A stretch of 64,000 bases of DNA, from positions 1,736,001 through 1,800,000 of the forward strand of contig JAACJO010000007.1 of NCBI GenBank assembly GCA_013368445.1, written 5' to 3'. A program made the position numbers and the translations under genes. The DNA comes from Leucocoprinus leucothites (taxonomy: Eukaryota > Basidiomycota > Agaricomycetes > Agaricales > Agaricaceae). Position 1 is the stretch's first letter. Every line of letters begins with the position of its first letter. The notes under the pieces are model-generated. The model made no database searches and was not told where the DNA came from. It saw only the letters and a list, made by a program, of their open reading frames with translations. This document shows, one piece after another, positions 12,607-25,477 of the stretch.

Positions 12607-15600
12607 ATGTCCGCCCAAATGCTGGGCAACGGCGTCCAGCAGCCCATGCAGCAACACCACCCGCAGCAGCGCCAGTCCATGCCTGATATTCAGCAGCTCA
12701 TGGCTGTGAGTCGCACAGATCCCCTCGGCTTTGTCAAATACTCACGTCTTTTGCTGCAGCGCGCATCATTTCTCCGCAAAAACCCCACGGAGCAGAAGAA
12801 TCCTCACGAGCTCGAGCAGATTATGAAATACCTCACTGCTGTGAGCAACAGTACGTCTCACTTCTCTCCCTCCCAGATGCTTATACTTAACCAGTTCAGT
12901 GCAAGGGCGTGCTCAAGGACAGCAGGCGCTCATGCACCAGAATCAGCAGGTCCCAATCACCAATGGCCATGGACCCCACCTTAACGGTACTTCGACACCA
13001 CCCTCTTTGTCCTCTGGCCCCGTTCCAAACCCCGGCCAAATGATCAACCAGACTCCCATTTCCTTTACACAAGACCAAATCAGTGCTCTACGTGCACAGA
13101 TACAAGCCTTTAAGCTTCTCAGCCGTGGCGTTCCCCTCCCAGAGTCGATGCAGCAGGCCATCCGTGTCCAAAATACCGCCATTTCCGACCTCGAAAAGGT
13201 CGCCCAGCCCACGACAATACCCAACAAGATTGTCGATGCGGCTGTCAAGTCTGCAAAAGGCGAACCCAGTCTCCCCGTCACCCCCGCTGCTTCCACCAGT
13301 GCAGAAGACATTAAAGCAGAGGAGGCGGATGTGACACCAATAAACCCGGCTGATTTGCCAAAAGGCCCCTTCCTTGAAGACAATGTGAATTCTGGAATAT
13401 ACCCGTACAACGCTTATCGTCACCCCTTTACCCACTTGAAGCGCCACACCGAAAACGATCCTCCTATGTTGGCTACTCGTCTTCAACGTCTCTTGATCCC
13501 CACCATCATGCCAGCTGGTCTTGATGCTCATCAGATTTTGAACGAGCGCGACCGCTATATTGAAGCCCGCATTCAACAGCGTATTCGCGAGCTTGAAGCC
13601 ATGCCTTCGACGATGGGTGACGGCAATTTCGATGTTGAAGTCGAGGTCAAAGACGAGTCGACAGATGACAAGGAGAACCTCTCAAACCCTCTCAAGTCCC
13701 TCATCCACCCTCCTCCTACTGCTCACGGCAAGATTCGTGCACTGATTGAACTCAAGTCACTGCGCCTTCTCGATAAGCAGCGCGCCCTACGAGCCATGGT
13801 TGCCGAACGCCTGAACCATGGTTCAATGCTTCCTCTCAACCGTCTCGACTTCCGCCGTACTCGTAAGCCAACCATTCGTGACGCCCGCGCTACAGAACAC
13901 TCCGAACGCCGACAGCGCGCTGAGCGTGAACGCCGTGCCAAGCATAAGCACGTTGAACAACTCACCATCATCTGCACTCACGGTCGCGAAGTCATCAACG
14001 TGAATCGCACCGCACAAGATCGTGTCATGCGTCTTGGCCGTGCCGTGATGAATTTCCACATGTACACCGAGAAGGAAGAGCAGAAACGTATTGAGCGTTT
14101 GGCCAAGGAGCGTCTGAAGGCCCTTAAAGCTGATGATGAAGAGGCTTACATGAAGCTCATTGATACCGCTAAAGATACTCGTATCACTCACCTCTTACGC
14201 CAAACTGATTCCTTCCTTGACTCTCTTGCTCATGCCGTCCAACAACAACAGAATGAAGGCGGGTTGCATACTTCGGAGCATGAGCCGACGTCGGAAGCCA
14301 CTTTCGGTGCTCAGGTCGTGGATGATGAAGCTATTGGCACGGATAAGAAGGTTGACTATTATGCTGTCGCTCATCGTATCCAGGAGAAGGTCCACAGACA
14401 ACCAAGTATTCTTGTGGGCGGTACTTTGAAGGATTATCAGATCAAGGGTTTGCAGTGGATGGTCAGCTTGTACAACAACAGGCTTAATGGTATCTTGGCG
14501 GATGAGATGGTAGGCTTTCACATGTACAATGCCGGTGTGATTGAAATTAATTGCGCTGCGATAGGGTCTCGGAAAGACGATTCAGACTATCTCTCTGGTC
14601 ACTTTCCTGATTGAAGTCAAGCGCCAGCGTGGACCCTACCTTGTCATTGTGCCACTGTCGACGATGACGAACTGGGCCGGAGAGTTCGCAAAGTGGGCGC
14701 CGTCAGTCAGAATGGTCGCCTACAAGGGTAATCCTATGCAACGTCGAGCTTTGCAAGGGGAACTTCGGATGAACCAGTTCCAGGTGTTGTTGACGACGTA
14801 TGAGTATATCATCAAGGATCGTCCGCATCTGAGCAAGATCAAGTGGGTCCATATGATCATCGGTTGGTACTCCTTCATGTCAATCTCCTGTGTGATATGG
14901 TATTGATGTGTACATGTGTGTAGATGAGGGACATCGTATGAAGAATACTCAGTCCAAATTGGCACAGACACTGACCACATACTATCACTCCCGATACCGC
15001 CTCATTCTCACCGGAACGCCTCTCCAAAACAACCTTCCAGAACTCTGGGCTTTGCTCAACTTCGTACTTCCCAAGATCTTCAATTCCGTGAAATCATTCG
15101 ACGAGTGGTTCAACACACCGTTTGCGAACTCGGGTACTGGAGACAAGATCGAGTTGAACGAAGAAGAAGCTCTTCTTATCATTCGTCGTTTGCACAAGGT
15201 GTTGCGTCCGTTTTTGCTTAGGCGACTGAAGAAGGATGTGGAGAGCGAATTACCAGATAAGACTGAGAAGGTTGTCAAGATCCGCATGAGCGCGTTGCAG
15301 AGTCAGTTGTATAAGCAGATGAAGAAGTATAAGATGATTGCCGATGGGAGGGAGACGAGAGGGTTAGTTGTCTATTCTTCTTTCCATTTTTTTGGTACGG
15401 TGGTACTGATTTGTGGTCTGAAGGAAACCTGCTGGTATCAAGGGTTTGAGCAATGAGCTTATGCAGCTGCGTAAGATTTGCCAGCATCCTTTCTTGTTCG
15501 AGAGCGTCGAAGACAAGATCAGTCCCAGTGGATACATTGACGAAAAGATCGTTCGTACATCTGGAAAGATTGAGCTTCTTCATCGTATCCTCCCGAAGTT

Positions 15601-17611
15601 CTTCGCCACGGGTCACAGGGTATGTCTTTCCTTTCGTTTTGGTACATTTCTATATTCTTACGCTGTTTCTAGGTCTTGATCTTCTTCCAGATGACGAAAG
15701 TCATGGACATTATGGAAGATTTCTTGAAAATGATGGGCTGGAAGCATCTGCGTCTCGATGGTGGGACAAAGACGGACGAACGTGCTTCCTTTGTGCAACT
15801 CTTCAATGCCAAGGACTCTGAGTACAAAGTCTTTATCTTGTCTACTAGGGCTGGTGGTTTGGGTTTGAACCTACAGACCGCTGATACTGTCATCATGTGC
15901 GTTGCCCCCAACTTTTATTTGCTTGGACCCTAGCTCATACATCGTTCATTTCACAGCTTCGACTCTGATTGGTGGGTTAATACGATGGTCCACCGAAGCG
16001 AAACCCTAATCATTTTTTTTAGGAATCCTCATGCTGATCTCCAGGCACAAGATCGAGCACATCGTATCGGTCAGACTAAATCCGTGCTCATTCTTCGTTT
16101 TATTACGGAGAAGAGTGTTGAGGAGGCTATGTATCAGCGAGCAAGGTACAAGCTTGATATTGATGACAAGGTCATTCAAGCCGGTCGTTTTGATAACAAG
16201 TCTACTCAGGAGGAGCAAGAAGAGTTCTTGGTGAGATGTCATCATCATACATGAAAAGACATCCCTACTCACGATCATGTTCCATTAGCGTTCCATTCTT
16301 GAAGCAGATCAGGAAGAGGAAAATGAGGAAGCCGGTGACATGAACGATGACGAACTTAACCTATTGATTGCACGTAGTGAGGAGGAACAAAAGATCTTCC
16401 ACGAAATGGACATGAAGCGAGAACGAGATGCTCTGGAGGCATGGCGTGCTGCAGGCAACCGGGGTAAACCCCCTCTCCCCCTCATGCAACTCGAAGAGTT
16501 GCCCGACATTTATCAGACGGATGAGCCGTTTGATGTTAAGGAGGTGGATGATGTCATTGAGGGGCGTGGACAGAGGAAGAGGAATGTTGTTAGTTATAAC
16601 GATGGACTTAGTGATGATGCTTGGGCAATGGTGAGTGCTTACGCCTTCCTGGTAGTGCAAGCGGTTTGGCTCAAGGAATGTGCTATAGGCTGTCGAGGAC
16701 GGTGAAAATTTGCAAGAGTTGTCAGAACGTACAAGGGAGAAGAAAGAGCGTAGGATCAATAATAAGCTCCTCAAAGATGCAGAGGCCTCGGCTAGGGGTA
16801 CTCCTGTGTCAGACGTCGACAGCCGTGGTCGGAAGACCAAGAAGGGCAAGAACAAGGTGGATGAACCGAATGCTGGGTCAAAGAGAAAACGTGGCCAGAA
16901 ATCGATGTCTGTGACACCTTCGATCGCAGATGATGAAGAGGAAGAGCATGACCCGGTATGAACTTATACTGTAAACTAGAATGCCAAAGCTAACCCCCTA
17001 TCTAGAAACGACGAAAGAAGGCTGGTGGTTCCGCTAACGAGGTTTCTCCTGCCGTTCGTGAAAAAATGAAGAAAGCGTTTGCGGAGTGTCATAAGGCGGT
17101 ACTTGCTTGTGAAGACGAGACTGGTCGTAAACGCTGCGAACTCTTCCGCGAGTTGCCGGATAAGAGGGTATGTCGCCTGTCTGTACCCCGTCTGATGGAT
17201 AACTACATGTTATTGCTTTGATAGGACTACCCTGACTACTATCAACTCATCTCGCAGCCCATTGCCCTGTCACACCTGCGCAAACGTGCGAACAGCAATT
17301 ACTACAAGAGCGTGCAAGCATATAAAGATGATTGGACCCTCATGTTTAATAACGCACGGACGTATAATCAGGAAGGATCTTGGGTGTATGTTGATGCAGA
17401 AGAGATGGAGAAGGTGTTTTTGGCAACTTTCAACCGGGTCATGACTGGTTCTGGGCTTCCTGGTGCACCACTCGCTGTTACTGGTTACGAATCGGCGCTA
17501 ACACCTATGGAGGAGGATGACCGACCACCACCATCGGCACGCGGACGGAGTGCTGGGAAGAGACAGGTTATAAGCGATGAAGAGTATTTGACTCCGAGTG
17601 ATGATGAGTAG
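12607..17611 (+). CDS. SWI/SNF-RSC family chromatin-remodelling ATPase (Snf2/Sth1/Brg1 type) with bromodomain
   Basis: A large spliced gene (first exons 12607-12705, 12760-12850, 12900-14509, 14565-14862, 14924 onward) ending at TAG 17609-17611, about 1,400 residues. Domain order is that of Snf2/Sth1. A QLQ-like segment [19 protein letters not shown] lies near 13070, and the HSA-helix region with [19 protein letters not shown] near 13910-13970. The helicase begins at [12 protein letters not shown]. Walker A GLGKT is reached by splicing at 14565, and DEGH by splicing at 14924, so introns interrupt the coding sequence at both ATPase motifs. [28 protein letters not shown] and the C-terminal lobe motifs [12 protein letters not shown] and AHRIGQTK follow. 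The tail has a basic/acidic linker and a bromodomain (about 17050-17430; DYPDYYQLI, then [16 protein letters not shown] with the acetyl-lysine-binding Asn). The bromodomain and HSA order favour the RSC/SWI-SNF catalytic subunit over ISWI or CHD types. Confidence 0.95.
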
Positions 17612-18810
17612 TTGTTGTCATGTATCTTACTGTTCCTCTCATCTTGATATCCTGGCTATCCCTTTCCCCCCTTTTTCTATGCCGCTTGCCGTAATTGATA
17701 CTTTCCTATGACCTCTTTTTATCGTATTTTGTTGTGTAGAATCGTCGAACAGTCTCAATCTATGCTGATTTCGGTACTCTCTTCCTCTTCTCTCGTTTCT
17801 ATTTTTTTTCCAGTCTTTTGTCTTGGTGTCGCTCTTGATAATAATTGTACTGTTTCGTTGTAATTCTATGGTATCTTTGAACACAATTTCACCCTTAAGT
17901 GGTTACTTGGATAAAGTTGGATTGCTTACAAGCGAGGGGGCCTGTCGGTGGGTTAACAAAATATCCTAAGCTACCGTGATCTTTGCATTTTCTGTTGGGT
18001 TACCATGCTGAATACATCCGAAGACTTATGGGTCCGACTGCAAGTTGAATAATGAGGAGCGACAGTTCAGACATCTAGTTGGTCACAGTAGAGCCATGAA
18101 ACTCATCTATTCGTAATAGGCTTGGATGACCTAAGAATGCACCACTTGGCCACTGACAGTGAGAGCTGATAACGTTATGGGAGACGTGAATGCATTCTCT
18201 GAGGATGTGGTGATCATCCTTAGTACAGACTCCTTGATGTGAATACTATGTCCTTTTCCCATCCTCTGTCCCCTGCTTTCCGCGGAAATACATTTGCGAC
18301 TCGCATAAGTGACTAATTGAAGATTTTAGATACCCGCTTTCTACAGCGCAGAGTTGGAGTAAAAGCTACAAAAAAGTTTCTACGTTGTACAGACTATATT
18401 TGCAATCAAGGTCTAACGGTATAAATAGTCCTCCGAAAAATCATCTAATCTACTTTTTCAACACCACGGGAAACATCTATGAGGGCAAATTCCATTTGGG
18501 CAAACAATGGTTAGGAATGTTGTCGTGAATGAAGTTAATCCATAGGGACGAGTACGATAAAAGAGTATTCCGCTATGATGGTGGGCGTGAACGGGCAGAA
18601 GGCGCTCAGTGAGGGCCACTGTCGTAATAATTCACTCCCGGGGTAACAGCTCCGTGACGACCCGGGCCCTATTCAGCAGAAGGCATCCTTGTAAATCTGA
18701 GGACGGCTCTGTATCCGTTTTCCAGACAAATTCGGCCATTCTACAAAACCGTGCCTCTTGATGCGAGCGAGTGGCCCAGAGAACCGTCTCAGGTCCGGTT
18801 CACCGTGCTT
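17612..18810. other. intergenic region, no gene seen
   Basis: About 1.2 kb between the converging Snf2-type gene and the NACHT/cullin locus. It must contain both 3' UTRs. I see no domain-bearing open frame, tRNA or repeat in it. Confidence 0.4.
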
Positions 18811-20400
18811 CTATAGTACCTGCTTTAGGTTTGGATGCTCTTGAACAATCTCGAAAAGCATCTCATACATCACCCAACTTTGGAAGTCCTTTTGAAACAC
18901 TTTTTGGCCCATCTCCTTGGACAGACGAAAAATTTCAAGAGGAGTAGTTAGACTATGGGTATCATCGGCATTTCTATCGAGGTAGGAGGTGGCAGCAGCC
19001 AACAACCTCTTTTTGACATGCTCTCGGAACACCTCATGCAACCGTCGACCCAGTTTAATGGGTGCCCTGTGCCACAGAGAATTACCAGGTAAATGCTGGC
19101 CCGGAGACCAGTCCTCGAGACGCGACAGAGTGGAGTAAAGATGCTGAAGCTGTACCTCCTTGTCCGAGTTGTCAAGGAGCTTTTGGAATTCCCGATATAT
19201 CCAGTCCCTTCGTTTGTTTAGAAGTGTGCTGCTGCTCGTCGAGAGAACTATGTCGTATCTCTCAGGCACGATCGAGTGCGATTGACGGGGCTCATTCTCC
19301 ATAAAGTGGGTTGTTACCCGCTTGGTTAGCGGAAGGTGTCCTCTCGGCGGTTCATACCGAGGGCGGGAGTGAGGAGTGTCGGAGGAAAGGGAGGTGTAAA
19401 AGTCCCTTTTGACCTCTTCGGCTGCAAAAAGGTAGGGCATGATATGTGCTTCCTCCTCTTCAACACGATCTTTCACGTGGTCGAGATATGACTGGAGGGT
19501 GCACTGTGTCGGGAAAGCAGCTGCCTCGGCTGCGTAGAAGTCTGCTGTTGCCTGGATAAATGCCTGCGTGAAGTGTTTCTGATATATTCCATGCTTTGAA
19601 AGATCTAATATGGTCAAGCAATCCAAAAATGCTTGTGGAGAACCCCTGTCGATCAGGTTCCCAGCTCGCTGCTGGGTCAAAAGGCTCACAACGACCTCGG
19701 TGAGTCGGAGATCGTTTCCCTGTATAACTTCCAGGAACCCCATCTCCCAAAGTGCAAGTGCTACCTGAAATAAAGGTTGACACCTGAACATGAAGATATA
19801 ATCTTCCAGACATACCAGTGTAATATTAAGGATGAGATCTCTATGAACCTCCTGACTCCCGAGTGGCAGGGCAGCGAATATCAAATGATGAACTTCCTTG
19901 ATACGATCCTTATAGTCCTTCCATTCATCCACATAGTGCTGTAGTAACTCGAGTCCACTCAGGGCCCGAAACTCTAGTTCCTTGGGACAGTCAACCTAAC
20001 GACCTCAAGACAATCAACCGAGGAACGGCAGTACCTTGGCTTTCACCAGCTCTTGTATATGAGAAGTAAAATAATCTTTCAGCTGTGAACGCATATATTC
20101 GGGTCCGGGGGCACGCTCTAGAAATGGTGCTGAGCTTTGGCTAGGTTTTCACATTTTATGAACCATACTCATTTTGAGTAAACCGGAGGCTGAGCGAGCA
20201 ACAGTCCTGCGACTATGGCCAGCAAGCACGGAAGTCTTGGACATGAGAACGTCAAGGCCAGACCTAATGTAATCCCAAGTTTGATCTATGTTGGAAAAAA
20301 TGTCTGTGGGGTAGTTCTCTAAGGTGACTTCTTGTGTATCGCCCTTTGGCCCAGGCGAGAAAGATATCGTCTTGACGCGAGGTGAAATATCAGCGGGGAA
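18811..20400 (-). CDS. cullin N-terminal-repeat-like region, probably the C-terminal half of a NACHT fusion protein
   Basis: On the minus strand the reading starts at TTC 20400 directly after an AATAG acceptor and ends at TAG 18813-18811. Cullin resemblance is visible in order: DIFSNIDQTWDYIRSGLDVLM (compare the cullin D-x-x-W opening), EYMRSQLKDYFTSHIQELVK, then ELEFRALSGLELLQHYVDEW (the position of the cullin L-x-F-Y-x-x-x-W helix), TILDLSKHGIYQKHF and LQSYLDHVKDRVEEEEAHI. The last is typical of cullin repeat 3. There is no C-terminal cullin homology domain, so no RBX1-binding or neddylation site. One internal junction (near 20168-20130, only 39 nt if spliced as drawn) is uncertain; another intron lies between KAK and ELE. 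No in-frame ATG precedes the first cullin motif, which argues that this is spliced onto the NACHT exons upstream. Alternative: a decayed stand-alone cullin gene. Confidence 0.6.
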
Positions 20401-20404
20401 CTAT

Positions 20405-22277
20405 TCACAGCATGAGCAAAGGCGTATAGAGAAGATATCCTTGACCTACGCGGCTGAGGAGGTCAGGCTCAATTTGAGCAACACCGAGCTTTCGGAATTT
20501 GGCAAAATTGGTACGATTAAACTCTGTAACGAGTATTCCACTGGGTTCCAGTCCGGCACGTCCATACCATTCAAGCAAATTCCAGTGCAGGTACGTGTAT
20601 AGCTCGTTTCTGAATCCGAGAAGACGAGAAGTAGAACAAGTGCTGTCCGGACGGGCCGATAACAGTTCATTCAATGCCTGAACCTTTTGGTCTGAATTGC
20701 GAGTTATTCTCTACTTTTTGTTTCTAGTGGATCCAAGAATGACCTACCACGGGGTATGTCATCCATTTTGTGCATCGCGTTAAGAAGGCGCACGTTTGTT
20801 AGGGCGAGTGTGTGCCAATGGCGTTGATCCAGAATACAAAACGTCTTCGATCTCCGCTCATCGAGTAAAAATTCCATGAAGGATGCGTGATAAAAATAAA
20901 TGGTTGATGAGCCCCATATGTTTTGCGAGTCCCATTCGTCAGCTTGCTTTATGGCAAGGACCGAGTGTAGTTTCGATAAAGCACGATCCAACTCCTCAAG
21001 GCTAAGCTCCACGAGATTTGCGAGTAAACGGACGGGCACGGTTGTATATGCAGTGTGAAACGGCCAAAACCTACCATGAGGGTATTTACGAGGGGAATCA
21101 AAGTCTCGTGGCAACTCGTGGTGTAGGAGTAGAATACATTGAACGATAGAAAGGATGCTTGGAGGGACGCCGCTCATTATCACGTGGTAGAAAGTGTCCA
21201 ATTCAACCATGGGGTGAAGGTCGCCGATTTGTAGCCGCTGGGTTGAATGAAACGCCAGCACAGTACGTAGCTGCCTCTGTGGGCTAAGAGAGTCTGGATC
21301 GAGAATGAATCTCGCAATTGTGGCAGCATAGATGAAGAGGCCAGCTGCTATCTTCACCAGCTTGTCTAGGTCGTCATCTGATAGCCACTGGGAGGACGCG
21401 GTCCCGGATTGCTGCATCTTTTGGAGGGTCCCGCTCAAATAGTGCTTTATCTCGGAGTTGGCATCAAGCGATACCGACAACTTGATTTGCCAGCAGATGT
21501 GGGAAGTGGAATTGCTGGAGAATGCTTCAATTAGGTGCTGTGAAGGTCGACTGAAGAAGGCCCAGAGGAGTAGAACACGTTCCCCATACGCCTGTACCGA
21601 CTGCACAACGAGATCGACAATTTGGGATTGTTTGGCGTCACCGTTGCACTCGTCAAGGCCGTCAATAATTATGGCTCTTTGATGAACATGTATATCTAGT
21701 TTCTCGAGTTCTAGAAAAGGCTCAACGATGAGTCCGTAGAGCTGATCCTTCGTCCGTTGAGTGGGGAGGGCAGGATTGGCACGAAGCTTCTGTTCCAAAA
21801 TAGCTTCGTATTGCTTGTCCTTGATTCTAAGCTGATTGGCGATGGTTGTGACAAATTGCGAAGAGTCCACAACTCCATTGTCCTTGGAGAAAAAGAAGGA
21901 CGCTCCTAGAACACCTAGCCTCGCAACCTTCTCTGCACAAGATTGCGCAATGGCTGTTTTTCCTATACCGGCTGGGCCGTTCATCCAGAGCAGGCGATGC
22001 TGAGGCTCTTGACCGATGGCTTTTGCCCAGCAGGTGATATCATCGATGTACTGTGTACGGGTCCCTGGGAAACAGCTGGCCGCGGATTCGCGGAAATACG
22101 AATTGTAGGCAGCACGATCGGAGACATGGCGTTCCAACCTCCACATGACATCTGAATGATAAGCAATATTAAGACCATTGGGCAAGTAAGCATTGTCGTG
22201 GATAGCCGAGTCGCACCTTTGTCGGTACTAATGAAGGTACTGTCCCGGATGACGAGGTCGTGGGCTCCATGAAACAT
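20405..22277 (-). CDS. NACHT-domain STAND NTPase (N-terminal part of probable NACHT-cullin fusion)
   Basis: Starts at ATG 22277 with MFHGAHDLVIRDSTF, the short glycine/threonine-rich leader seen on many agaricomycete NACHT proteins. Exon 1 ends at 22217, exon 2 is 22151-20748, exon 3 starts at 20691. The P-loop GPAGIGKTAIAQS lies at about residues 79-91 and the Walker B IIIDGLDEC about 120 residues later; both are intact. A region of winged-helix/helical type follows, with FYHASFMEFLLD, typical of the family's 'F-H-x-SF-x-D(F)L' motif. STAND NTPases act as nucleotide-controlled switches in fungal self/non-self recognition and programmed cell death; most carry WD40, ankyrin or TPR repeats as sensor. 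Here none is visible. The frame can stop at TGA 20407-20405, or splice at GTAGGT (20449) into the cullin-like exon at 20400 in the same phase, leaving about 569 residues of NACHT part. Confidence 0.82.
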
Positions 22278-22496
22278 CACCGTGGGTGTAAATATGGATG
22301 AAGTTGAGAGAGTGGAGTTTTGGCGATTTCAGAGGGTGGTGTAATGGGGGAAGACAAGGAAGGTCAGAACTATAATCGAGTGGCGACATCCGATCAATTG
22401 TATTGTGATGGCGTATTGGCGCTCAACAGAAAAACACGATGAATTATGGTTAAGTAGCTGGGCAGAACGATTGACATCGATGAGATCTACACGCAA
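22278..22496. other. short interval between Arp5 3' end and NACHT start
   Basis: About 220 bp, both flanking genes on the minus strand. It holds the Arp5 3' UTR and the NACHT gene promoter. No further feature was seen. Confidence 0.5.
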
Positions 22497-25203
22497 TCAA
22501 GTAATATTGATGGCATTATTCCAATTACCGCCCCACCATTTTCTCGTCCGTTCACCTCCATGTTCCTCATAATCCTGCTTGGTATATCCATGGTGTTCGC
22601 CAGCCTCACTGAGCTTATTCATACCATACCAAGCATCCATAGTCGGATTTTCTGCACACTCGATCGTGATAGGCATTTCGGGCGGCAGAACGGGTCTGAG
22701 GGCAGCGTGAAGACGATCTGAGAGACCTGAGAGTTGAGAAGGACCACCGGTCAAGAAAATGTTCTTTTAAATAATGAGTTAAGGTTTGAAGTAAAAAGGA
22801 GTTAATAAAACTCACATTGACCAGACGTCCTTTCTGGGCTTCGCTAAACCTTGCAAGAACGTTCTGAATCACTTCGCCCAAACCGGCAGAGTCGACTCCG
22901 GCGAGATTTGGTGAAAACCAGGTCTCACAGACCCGCCAACGTTCTGTTGTTATGTGGATCCGCGTGTTGCCGCGAACGTCGCCGTCCTCATATGCAGGTT
23001 TGAAGGCAGCCAAGAGAGCTGATCGCCGAGTAGTGATAGCGGCATGCGTTTGATCAGTCGTGAATGAAGGGTCATGTTGGAGGAGTTTTTGTTCGATGAC
23101 TTTGAGTTGGTCAAGGTCGTCTTCTTCATCTGAAGATACATTGGCGAGGTTCTATGTGAATGAGAAGATGTCACTAAGTGATGGTCCTGGCGAATCGATA
23201 GTGGAGTGCTCACTATTTTACGGTAAATGGCCCAGTCGGCGTCGTCTGCACCGAACATGTCCTCCCCTCCACCTTTACGTTTCTTCTTTGGAACTCGGTC
23301 ATCGCTGGCAAGGTTGGCAATGTTTTTCATCCGAGCTTGAGCAGCTGCACTTTTACGATCACTCAGTGCTGCCTTGCGTCGTGCGCGATCTTTGATACGA
23401 CTCATCAAGGTCTGTGTAAGATTTTGTTAGATGAACGCTAGCAAAAGGAAATGGAAACCGCGCCTCTTGTTCTGTTCGTAGTCGGTTTGCCCAGCTTTTA
23501 AGGTCGTCTTCGCGCTCCTCTTCCTCTCGCTTTTCTTCCCTCTCTTTTTCTTCGCGCTCTTTTTCTTTCTCTTTGCGAGCGCGCACACGTGCCTCATAAC
23601 CTGCTTTCATGAGCCTTTGTTTCTTTTTCTCTTTTAGACCTTCTTCATCAAGCTGGATCAATGGTGAGTAAAAGGTACTGAGAATTAGTAAAGTCTCTTA
23701 CTTCAGCATCTGGGACATCGATTAAAGGGAACGATGGCTCTTCCTGTGCACCGATGAGTAGACGTGGAGGAAGTGGGTGGGCAGAAAACGTACCGCTGGC
23801 TCATCAGGCTCAACAATGCCTTGCTCCTTTTTCCGACCTTTGGTAACTTGGGCTTCAAGTTTCTTGATGGCTTGGTCAAGTGCAGCATCAGAATCAAAGC
23901 CTTCGGATTGAAGTTTGGTCTAGGCAAACTATTAGTCATGTTTGAGAACAGGAAGGGTTCGGCGTACCATCCATTCACGTTTCGAATCGGAGCCTTTCCC
24001 TTCTCGCATAGTCGTTAAATACTGCAAATCATTCTCCTTTTGTTGAAGTTTCTCGGCTCTGTTCTTAGCGGCTATCTCTTGCAACTTCTTTCCCTGTTCT
24101 TTACGCTTCTCAGCGATCCTGGTAAGCTCCTCTTCAGTCTTTTCTTCTTGTACTGGAATTACAAAGGGGAATTGGACAATGCATTCGGAGGCACGGAGGG
24201 TATCAGGATCTGTGAGAGAGCGAACGTGGGCAAGGTAATCTGGTACAAATGAACATAGGTTTTTGAGCATCCACTGGGAATGGTCAGATCCTCAAGAACG
24301 TAGTTGAATATAAGCTAGGCCTACGTTTGTTTGGATGGGAGTGACGCGTGTTGGGAAGCTGGGGTACTTGAGTTGAATGAGCTTGAGAAGGTATTCGGAG
24401 GCTTGGGATGCACCCCATGGAATCCTGTATTGAGGTTAAGAACGGAGGGCGGTGGCGGCTAAGTAATGTAGGCAAAATACCTCTTTGTATGGCTAAGGAT
24501 TCCTTTCCCATTCAAGATTGGGATAACAGATGTAGAAGCCGTGTTGAAGGATAGCGCCAACCCATCAGCAGTGAATGGTTTGGTTGGGCTGTTATTCTTG
24601 TAGAAAGACATGATACCATCCACACAGTACGTCACTTCAGGAACGGAATATAGCTCAAAAAGCAGTTCAGATGTTACTAGTGAAGAGTGTGAGTGCGGCT
24701 TGGTCCTGAAATTCGGGGGAGACACATACGAGCACGCGAGTGAAGGGGAGTGGCTAGTCGTTCGGTCATGAAGATACGATGGTCTACGGTCGGTGTATTG
24801 ATCCCCAGTTGAAGGAAAGCATAGTCAAGCGTGTGTTCCTAGCGAATGGTCAGATGAAACGTGGTGAATCAAGAAAGGTCAAACAACATACGAGCGCGTC
24901 AAAGTTGAGAAGAACATCTCCCTCCCAGGGTGTTCTTGCTTGTCCCCTTGCACCAGTTTCACAGTCCACGGCTTCACCAAAGAGCATGAGGGGCTTGTTG
25001 TTTCGGCGTTCCTTGTACTTGGCAATGACATTAGGAGCAGTCTTGGGCTCGTGCTGGCTGAATCCCCATCGGAACGTTGTCGCGCCATTGTCAATAATGA
25101 TGTCGTTTGTGATTCCCTCTGAGTCAATGGGTGGAGGGGGCAATGAGGGGAGTACAAGAGGAGGGAGGGTATATGTTCTGGATTCAAGGTCGTCGGTGTC
25201 CAT
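22497..25203 (-). CDS. ARP5: actin-related protein Arp5, INO80 chromatin-remodelling complex subunit
   Basis: ATG at 25203 (MDTDDLESRTYTLPPL), stop TGA at 22497-22499, with several short introns. The actin fold begins with DIIIDNGATTFRWGF, the phosphate-1 loop equivalent, and continues with PWEGDVLLNFDAL, TSELLFELYSVPEVTYCVDG and the second nucleotide-binding strand region (DGLALSFNTASTSVIPILNG). A long Arp5-specific insertion follows (about 24250-23360). It is strongly charged, coiled-coil-like and rich in Lys/Glu (EKEREEKEREEKREEEERED). The actin fold then resumes with NTRIHITTERWRVCETWFSP and FLTGGPSQLSGLSDRLHAAL. The C-terminus NPTMDAWYGMNKLS and ..RKWWGGNW is characteristic of Arp5. Known role: nucleosome coupling in INO80. 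It is divergent from Nic96 with about 274 bp between starts. Confidence 0.93.
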
Positions 25204-25477
25204 TGTGGGCGTTAGCAAAGAAGCTCAGGTCTGGATCTGATCTTTCCAGCTGTTTGTTCACAGGTTTCTCGTCATATTCCGCGGGAACCGAAATGTTGGT
25301 GTCGCATTGATCTGCTGTAAGCCTCGAATGATCAAGAGGATGTTCAGGACTTTTCCAGAGATTTTTCAGAGTATAACCGAGGACAGGGGTTTTGTGTTTG
25401 TGACGGTGGGATCAGCCAAACAAGGAAAGTGGTTGAGCACTTCTGAATTTGTTATTCCAGTTATTTCAGAACTGGCC
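25204..25477. promoter_or_regulatory. shared divergent promoter, Arp5 / Nic96
   Basis: About 274 bp separate ATG 25203 (minus) and ATG 25478 (plus). It must carry both promoters. No specific binding site is assigned from sequence alone. Confidence 0.6.

Noticed and set aside
18811..20400. Complete cullin gene
   Set aside because: The C-terminal cullin homology domain and neddylation site are absent and there is no in-frame ATG before the first cullin motif; treated as part of a fusion or a fragment.
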